Source: Pseudomonas putida
GTDB lineage: Bacteria > Pseudomonadota > Gammaproteobacteria > Pseudomonadales > Pseudomonadaceae
Assembly: GCF_002025705.1 (NCBI RefSeq)
Contig: NZ_CP018846.1
Coordinates: forward strand, 62,001 to 126,000
Length of the DNA: 64,000 bases
Direction: 5' to 3'
Both the position numbers and the translations under genes were made by a program. Shown here piece by piece: positions 59,184 through 64,000 of the stretch (positions are counted from its first letter, which is position 1; each line of letters opens with the position of its first letter). The notes under the pieces were generated by a model that was not told the origin of the DNA, did not search any database, and saw only the letters and a program-made list of their open reading frames with translations.

Positions 59184-60962
59184 ATGGCTGACTATAAAGC
59201 GCCCCTGCGCGACATGCGCTTCGTACTGAATGAAGTCTTCAACGTGGCCGAGCTGTGGGCGCAACTGCCCGCACTGGCCGAGGCGGTCGACGCGGAAACC
59301 GCCATGGCCGTGCTGGAAGAGGCCGGCAAGGTCACCAGCAAAAGCATCGCCCCGCTCAGCCGCGCTGCCGATGAAGAAGGCTGCCACTGGGACAACGGTG
59401 CCGTGCGTACGCCCGCCGGTTTCATCGAGGCCTACAACACCTACGCCGAAGGCGGTTGGGTGGGCGTGGGCGGTGACCCGCAATTCGGCGGCATGGGCAT
59501 GCCCAAGGCGGTCTCGGCCCAGGTTGAGGAAATGGTCAACGCCTCCAGCCTGGCCTTCGGCCTGTATCCGATGCTGACTGCCGGCGCCTGCCTGTCGATC
59601 AATGCCCATGCCAGTGAAGAGCTGAAGGAAAAGTATCTGCCGAACATGTACGCCGGTGTCTGGGCCGGCTCCATGTGCCTGACCGAACCGCATGCGGGTA
59701 CCGACCTGGGCATCATTCGCACCAAGGCCGAGCCCCAGGCCGATGGCAGCTACAAAGTCAGCGGCACCAAGATCTTCATTACCGGTGGCGAGCACGACCT
59801 GACCGAGAACATCATCCACCTGGTGCTGGCCAAGCTGCCGGACGCGCCGGCGGGGCCCAAAGGCATCTCGCTGTTCCTGGTGCCGAAATACCTGGTGAAT
59901 GAAGATGGCAGCCTCGGCGCGCGCAACCCGGCCACTTGTGGCTCGATCGAGCACAAGATGGGCATCCAGGCTTCGGCTACCTGCGTGATGAATTTCGACG
60001 AGGCGGTCGGCTACATTGTCGGCGAGCCGAACAAAGGCCTGGCGGCCATGTTCACCATGATGAACTACGAGCGCCTGGGCGTGGGCATCCAGGGCCTGGC
60101 GTCGGCCGAGCGCTCCTACCAGAACGCCGTGGAATACGCCCGTGACCGCCTGCAGAGCCGCGCGCCGACCGGGCCGCAGGCCAAGGACAAGGCCGCTGAC
60201 CCGATCATCGTCCACCCTGATGTGCGGCGCATGCTGCTGACCATGAAGGCGCTGATCGAGGGCGGTCGTGCCTTCTCCACCTATGTGGCGATGCAACTCG
60301 ACAGCGCCAAGTACAGCGAAGAACCGGCTACGCGCAAACGCAGCGAAGAACTGGTGGCGCTGCTGACTCCGGTGGCCAAGGCGTTCCTTACCGACCTTGG
60401 GCTCGAATGCACGGTGCACGGCCAGCAAATTTTTGGTGGCCATGGCTACATTCGCGAGTGGGGCCAGGAGCAACTGGTGCGCGATGTGCGTATCACCCAG
60501 ATTTACGAAGGCACCAACGGCATCCAGGCGCTGGACCTCATGGGCCGCAAGGTGGTGGCCAGCGGTGGCGCTTACTACAGGCTGTTCTCTGACGAGATTC
60601 GCCAGTTCATTGCCAGCGCGGGCGAAGAGCTGAAGGAGTTTGCCGGTCCGCTGGGCGCCTCCCTTGATCAGCTCGACGGGCTGACCGAGTGGGTGCTGGA
60701 GCAGGCCAAGGGCAATCCGAATGAAATCGGCGCCGCGTCGGTCGAGTACCTGCATGCCTTTGGCTATGTAGCCTATGCCTACATGTGGGCGTTGATGGCG
60801 CGTGCGGCCAAGGCGGGTGAGGGCGATGAGGCGTTCTATTCGGCCAAGCTGGGCACGGCGCGGTTCTACTTCGCGCGCTTGTTGCCGCGGGTGAATTCGC
60901 TGGTGGCCTCGGTGAAGGCGGGCAGTGAGTCGTTGTACCTGCTGGATGCCGAGCAGTTCTGA
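59184..60962 (+). CDS. Acyl-CoA dehydrogenase, paralogue of 53030-54835
   Basis: A 592-residue FAD enzyme of the same long ACAD group. Start [19 protein letters not shown] closely matches its paralogue. It shows MCLTEPHAGTDLGIIRTKAEP (split), GTKIFITGGEHDLT and EGTNGIQALDLMGRKVVA. AGAGG precedes the ATG. Two such genes within 6 kb imply related but distinct acyl-CoA substrates. No other β-oxidation gene is close. Confidence 0.88.
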   Translation: MADYKAPLRDMRFVLNEVFNVAELWAQLPALAEAVDAETAMAVLEEAGKVTSKSIAPLSRAADEEGCHWDNGAVRTPAGFIEAYNTYAEGGWVGVGGDPQFGGMGMPKAVSAQVEEMVNASSLAFGLYPMLTAGACLSINAHASEELKEKYLPNMYAGVWAGSMCLTEPHAGTDLGIIRTKAEPQADGSYKVSGTKIFITGGEHDLTENIIHLVLAKLPDAPAGPKGISLFLVPKYLVNEDGSLGARNPATCGSIEHKMGIQASATCVMNFDEAVGYIVGEPNKGLAAMFTMMNYERLGVGIQGLASAERSYQNAVEYARDRLQSRAPTGPQAKDKAADPIIVHPDVRRMLLTMKALIEGGRAFSTYVAMQLDSAKYSEEPATRKRSEELVALLTPVAKAFLTDLGLECTVHGQQIFGGHGYIREWGQEQLVRDVRITQIYEGTNGIQALDLMGRKVVASGGAYYRLFSDEIRQFIASAGEELKEFAGPLGASLDQLDGLTEWVLEQAKGNPNEIGAASVEYLHAFGYVAYAYMWALMARAAKAGEGDEAFYSAKLGTARFYFARLLPRVNSLVASVKAGSESLYLLDAEQF

Positions 60963-60972
60963 CCGATCGCGT

Positions 60973-61003
60973 GCCCCTCTTCGCGGGTTTACCCGCGAAT
61001 GGG
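60973..61003. repeat. Single REP element
   Basis: GCCCCTCTTCGCGGGTTTACCCGCG followed by AATGGGC, between the dehydrogenase stop and the GacA box. Confidence 0.7.
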
Positions 61004-61036
61004 CTCAAGCCGATGTATCTGGGAATGACTACTTCC

Positions 61037-61054
61037 TGTAAGCCTTTTCCTACA
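61037..61054 (+). promoter_or_regulatory. GacA upstream activating sequence of rsmY
   Basis: TGTAAG-CCTTTT-CCTACA matches the GacA consensus TGTAAGN6CTTACA with one mismatch. It is centred about 65 bases before the predicted RNA start, the usual distance. A TAATCT-type −10 lies near 61097-61102. Confidence 0.85.
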
Positions 61055-61109
61055 TAACGTGGTGACTTTTCGCCACTGGTGTCAGATTGGATCCACGGTT
61101 AATCTTTCT

Positions 61110-61238
61110 ACATGGACGTTGCGCAGGAAGCGCAAAGGACAGAACAGGGACAACGAAGGATTTCCTGCCAGGATGGCGGGGCGATAGGGATGTCACAGGG
61201 AAACAGTCTAGAGAACCCCGCTTCGGCGGGGTTTTCTT
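61110..61238 (+). ncRNA. rsmY: RsmY-type regulatory RNA
   Basis: A non-coding RNA of about 125-130 bases that sequesters RsmA/CsrA proteins. Eight GGA motifs are spread over the first 95 bases (ATGGAC, CAGGAAG, AAGGACAG, CAGGGACAA, AAGGAT, CAGGAT, AGGGAT, CAGGGAAA). A rho-independent terminator (AACCCCGCTTCGGCGGGGTT with T tail, 61214-61238) ends it. A GacA box lies upstream. In P. putida rsmY lies between the acyl-CoA dehydrogenase and LysR genes, as here. The exact 5' end is inferred from the promoter. Confidence 0.88.
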
Positions 61239-61252
61239 TGTCTGCGTGTTTT

Positions 61253-62176
61253 TCAGCCAAGCACATCCAGCGGCGAGGCGCCCAGTTGCCGGGTGTCGGT
61301 CTCTTCCTCCAACAGCGTGCGCAGCAGCTCCACCGACGCCTGCTGACGCTGTGCATCACGGAACACCAGGCCAACCTTTAGCGGCACGCGCGGCTCGCTC
61401 AGCGGCTTCCACAGCAAGCCCTGGTCATCCTCGGCAGCATCCTTGGCCCGCCCTGGCAGGATGGTCGCCAGCGCCGTGTGTGCCAGGCTGTCGAGGATCC
61501 CCGCCATGTTGTTCATCTCGGCCTGAACCTGCGGCCTGCGGCCCTGGGCGGCGAGCTGTTCCTTCCAGATCTGGCGGATCTGGAATTCCTCACCGAGCAT
61601 CAGCATGGGTAATTCGGCGGCCTGCTTGATGGAGACCTTCTTGAAGTCCTTGAGGGGGTGGGTATCCGGGATGACAACCTGCAACTCGTCTTCGTACAGA
61701 AGTGAGCCGTGTAGCCCTGGCTGACGGGGAGGCAGGTAGCTGATGCCGATGTCCAGGTTGCCGTTGAGCAGCCGCCGTTCGATCTCCAGCCCAGACAGTT
61801 CGTAGATCTGCACCACCAGATGCGGCTGTGCCTTGCGCACACGCTCCAGCAACTGTGGCACCAGGCTTGGCCGCACGGTCTGCAGCACACCGATGGCCAG
61901 CGTGCGAAGTGAATGGCCCTTGAAATTGCGCATGGCCTCATGGGCCCTTTGCAGGCCATCCAGCAGCGGCAGGGCATGGTTGTACAAGGTGTGCGCAGCC
62001 AGGGTCGGCAGCAGGCGCTTGTTGCTGCGCTCGAACAGGCTGAGGTCGAGGCTGTGCTCAAGCTGGCGAATCTGCTGCGACAGCGCCGGTTGCGACAGTG
62101 AAAGGCGTTCGGCGGCACGGCCGACATGGCCCTCTTCGTACACCGCGACGAAATAACGCAGTTGGCGAAAATCCAT
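61253..62176 (-). CDS. LysR-family transcriptional regulator
   Basis: A 307-residue LTTR. The helix-turn-helix is in MDFRQLRYFVAVYEEGHVGRAAERLSLSQPALSQQIRQLE (N-terminal 40, split here). The effector domain starts near 90 with LAIGVLQTVRPSLVPQLL and includes LDIGISYLPP. It resembles the CynR group. It is divergent from the aminotransferase gene, which it may control. A 15-bp dyad overlaps its start codon. The inducer is unknown. Confidence 0.9.
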   Translation of the reverse strand: MDFRQLRYFVAVYEEGHVGRAAERLSLSQPALSQQIRQLEHSLDLSLFERSNKRLLPTLAAHTLYNHALPLLDGLQRAHEAMRNFKGHSLRTLAIGVLQTVRPSLVPQLLERVRKAQPHLVVQIYELSGLEIERRLLNGNLDIGISYLPPRQPGLHGSLLYEDELQVVIPDTHPLKDFKKVSIKQAAELPMLMLGEEFQIRQIWKEQLAAQGRRPQVQAEMNNMAGILDSLAHTALATILPGRAKDAAEDDQGLLWKPLSEPRVPLKVGLVFRDAQRQQASVELLRTLLEEETDTRQLGASPLDVLG

Positions 62177-62189
62177 AAGTAACACTTAT
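62175..62189. promoter_or_regulatory. ATAAGT-N3-ACTTAT dyad at the LysR start
   Basis: A perfect 6-bp-arm inverted repeat covering the LysR start codon. It is a candidate LTTR recognition site for autoregulation or control of the divergent gene. Confidence 0.45.
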
Positions 62190-62388
62190 CGAAAAAGCTG
62201 GGAAAACGAAATGGCCGAAAACACTGCCGACGCCTAGTCTATCGCCGTATTCCAACGGGTTACAGCGATCATTCAGCTCATTGTTACCGCGTTTGAAAAA
62301 CACTTTTGATAGGCAAGGCAGAATTATCCAGCGCCGGCAGCAAGACCGGACCCCTGGCCGCCCTTTACCGTGATTGGTTGGAGCCCCG

Positions 62389-63669
62389 ATGAACCTGTTC
62401 AACCTGCGCCGTTCGGCCCCTGCCGCGGTTGCCGAGCCCAAACGTGCGCCGGTGATCGTGGCGGATGCGCCGCAGTTGTCCCGCGAGCGCCTGATGCCGA
62501 GCACCGAGCGTGCGGCGCAAGTGTTCGTGCGTGGTCAGGGCTCCTGGTTGTGGGACAACGAAGGGCATGCCTACCTGGACTTTACCCAGGGCGGCGCGGT
62601 CAACAGCCTCGGGCACAGCCCCACGGCGCTGGTCAAGGCATTGGGTAACCAGGCACAGGCGCTGATCAACCCGGGTGCGGGCTACCACAGCCGCGGCCTG
62701 CTGGCGCTGGTCAACCGGTTGTGCCAGAGCACTGGCAGCGACCAGGCCTACCTGCTCAACAGCGGTGCCGAGGCCTGTGAAGGGGCGATCAAGCTGGCGC
62801 GCAAGTGGGGCCAGCTGCACCGTAACGGCGCCTACCACATCATCACTGCCAGCCAGGCTTGCCATGGCCGCAGCCTGGGTGCGTTGTCGGCCTCCGACCC
62901 GCTGCCGTGCAACCGCTGCGAACCGGGCCTGCCGGGGTTCAGCAAGGTGCCGTTCAACGACCTGGCGGCGCTGCATGCCGAGGTCGATTCGCGCACGGTG
63001 GCGATCATGCTCGAACCGGTACAGGGCGAGGCGGGGGTGATCCCGGCTACACGCGAGTACCTGCAAGGTGTGGAAAAGCTCTGCCGGGAGCTGGGCATCC
63101 TGCTGATTCTCGACGAAGTGCAGACTGGCATTGGCCGTTGTGGAGCCTTGCTGGCAGAGCAGACCTACGGCGTGCGCGCCGACATCATCACCCTCGGCAA
63201 GGGCCTGGGCGGCGGTGTGCCACTGGCCGCGTTGCTGGCTCGCGGGACGGCCTGCTGTGCCGAACCGGGCGAGCTGGAGGGCAGCCATCACGGCAACGCG
63301 CTGATGAGCGCCGCTGGCCTGGCCGTGCTGGAGACCGTACTGGAGCAGGGCTTCTTCGAGCAGGTGCAGGACAGTGGTCGTCATCTGCGCGATGGCTTGA
63401 GCCGTCTGGCTGGCCGCTACGGTCAGGGGGAAGTGCGCGGCCAAGGCCTACTTTGGGCCCTGCAACTGCATGAGAACCTGGCCGGGGAACTGGTCGAGGC
63501 CGCCCTGCACGAAGGCTTGCTGCTGAATGCGCCACAACCCGATGTGGTGCGCTTCTCGCCGGCGCTGACGGTGAGCAAGGGCAACATCGATGAAATGCTC
63601 CTGCGCCTGGCCCGGGCCTTTGCCCGCCTGCACGCGCAGCAACAGGCCCGCCGCGAGATGCCGGCCTGA
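62389..63669 (+). CDS. Class III aminotransferase (acetylornithine aminotransferase family)
   Basis: A 426-residue PLP aminotransferase. It has LLNSGAEACEGAIKLARKW (about 122-140), the LDEVQTGIGRCG motif near 240 (Asp for the pyridine nitrogen) and the PLP lysine in TLGKGLGGGVPLAALLA (about 267). GGAG lies five bases before the ATG. Family members use acetylornithine, ornithine, GABA or other ω-amines. The specificity is open, and arginine biosynthesis genes are not adjacent. It is likely controlled by the divergent LysR. Confidence 0.87.
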   Translation: MNLFNLRRSAPAAVAEPKRAPVIVADAPQLSRERLMPSTERAAQVFVRGQGSWLWDNEGHAYLDFTQGGAVNSLGHSPTALVKALGNQAQALINPGAGYHSRGLLALVNRLCQSTGSDQAYLLNSGAEACEGAIKLARKWGQLHRNGAYHIITASQACHGRSLGALSASDPLPCNRCEPGLPGFSKVPFNDLAALHAEVDSRTVAIMLEPVQGEAGVIPATREYLQGVEKLCRELGILLILDEVQTGIGRCGALLAEQTYGVRADIITLGKGLGGGVPLAALLARGTACCAEPGELEGSHHGNALMSAAGLAVLETVLEQGFFEQVQDSGRHLRDGLSRLAGRYGQGEVRGQGLLWALQLHENLAGELVEAALHEGLLLNAPQPDVVRFSPALTVSKGNIDEMLLRLARAFARLHAQQQARREMPA

Positions 63670-63704
63670 TCAAGAATTCAACGAACCGTCTGGCGTTTCT
63701 GCGC

Positions 63705-63750
63705 ATCGCCCCGTGCCTGTTTCATTTGGCCCGGGGCGTTTTTTTTGCCT
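63705..63750 (+). terminator. Terminator of the aminotransferase gene
   Basis: GCCCCG and CGGGGC pair around a roughly 19-base loop and are followed by a run of eight T. Confidence 0.75.
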
Positions 63751-63808
63751 GTGGAACCTCTGCGATGCGCGACTAGTCTCTGATGTAACCCCTTCAGGAG
63801 ACACCCGC

Positions 63809-63967
63809 ATGGACTTCATTCGCATCATCATCGCCATTATCTTGCCGCCGCTGGGCGTGTTTCTGCAGGTGGGTTTTGCCGGGGCGTTCTGGCTGAATAT
63901 TCTGCTGACCCTGCTGGGCTACATCCCGGGGATCGTGCATGCGGTGTACATCATCGCCAAGCGCTGA
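63809..63967 (+). CDS. Pmp3/YqaE-family membrane peptide
   Basis: A 52-residue peptide with two membrane spans. It carries the family signature IILPPLGVFLQVG...FWLNILLTLLGYIPGIVHA (split) and ends YIIAKR. Members protect membrane potential during salt or cold stress. CAGGAG precedes the ATG. It is a single gene. Confidence 0.9.
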   Translation: MDFIRIIIAIILPPLGVFLQVGFAGAFWLNILLTLLGYIPGIVHAVYIIAKR

Positions 63968-63970
63968 GGA

Positions 63971-64000
63971 TGCCGGGGCGCCGGACCGGTCGGAAAGGGC
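63971..64000. repeat. Mosaic REP variant, cut by window end
   Basis: Begins TGCCGGGGCGCCGGACCGG and continues TCGGAAAGGGC, the same variant segment as in the elements at 20999 and 43805. Confidence 0.6.

Overview
The window is chromosomal DNA of a fluorescent pseudomonad, most likely of the Pseudomonas putida group. The evidence is high GC with strong GC3 bias in core genes, dense 35-bp-type REP/REPIN repeats in most intergenic gaps, a glutathione-independent FdhA, a GacA-controlled Rsm RNA, and a gene order I recall from P. putida: purU-fdhA, then aceEF, glnE, the waa LPS core genes, glcB, bioBFHCD, the aryl/acyl-CoA dehydrogenases and rsmY. No database search was run, so assignments rest on motifs, length and context.

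Layout. 1-5.4 kb: the end of purU and fdhA, then a small accessory patch. This patch holds a truncated RHS-type gene, two small Pseudomonas-specific proteins, a duplicated 3' end of fdhA with its own terminator, and a longer RHS-core gene with a variable C-terminus. 5.5-13 kb: a PuuP-like permease, a PlsC-type acyltransferase, a retropepsin-like (PF05618) protein, a glutathione transferase/MsrA pair and a PAS-GAF-PAS-GGDEF-EAL signalling protein. 13.3-21 kb: pyruvate dehydrogenase E2 and E1 (aceF, aceE) divergent from glnE. 21.2-28.2 kb: a tightly coupled LPS core operon, waaF-waaC-waaG-waaP followed by three more kinase-fold proteins. 28.1-31.2 kb: a large DUF6543 (dermonecrotic toxin domain) protein. 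31.2-36.8 kb: an iron uptake cassette (ECF sigma, FecR, ferrichrome-type TonB receptor, PepSY membrane protein, small membrane protein).

37-45 kb: a DnaQ-type exonuclease with a cNMP/CBS/DUF294 protein, a lone receiver protein, glcB, a GcvR-like double ACT protein, and rarD with srkA. 46-52.3 kb: a ModE-like regulator, a ComF-type phosphoribosyltransferase, and the biotin operon bioB-F-H-C-D behind a recognisable BirA operator. 52.4-64 kb: a small rod/hook-like protein, two paralogous acyl-CoA dehydrogenases flanking a large di-haem peroxidase-like protein and a diguanylate cyclase, rsmY, a LysR regulator divergent from a class III aminotransferase, and a Pmp3-family peptide.

Regulatory logic. 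The aceE and glcB promoter regions share the same TGTAGT/ACTACA half-sites with different spacing, matching the two-geometry recognition described for the KDPG-responsive regulator RccR. This would tie pyruvate oxidation and the glyoxylate shunt together. A TTGTAAACC-N15-GGTTGACAG BirA operator controls bioB and lies inside the 5' end of comF. A GacA box sits about 65 bp upstream of the rsmY start.

The least ordinary parts are the fdhA-tail/RHS patch, a 232-bp near-perfect palindrome at about 37.05 kb, a mosaic REP variant seen three times, and the toxin-domain gene abutting the LPS operon.
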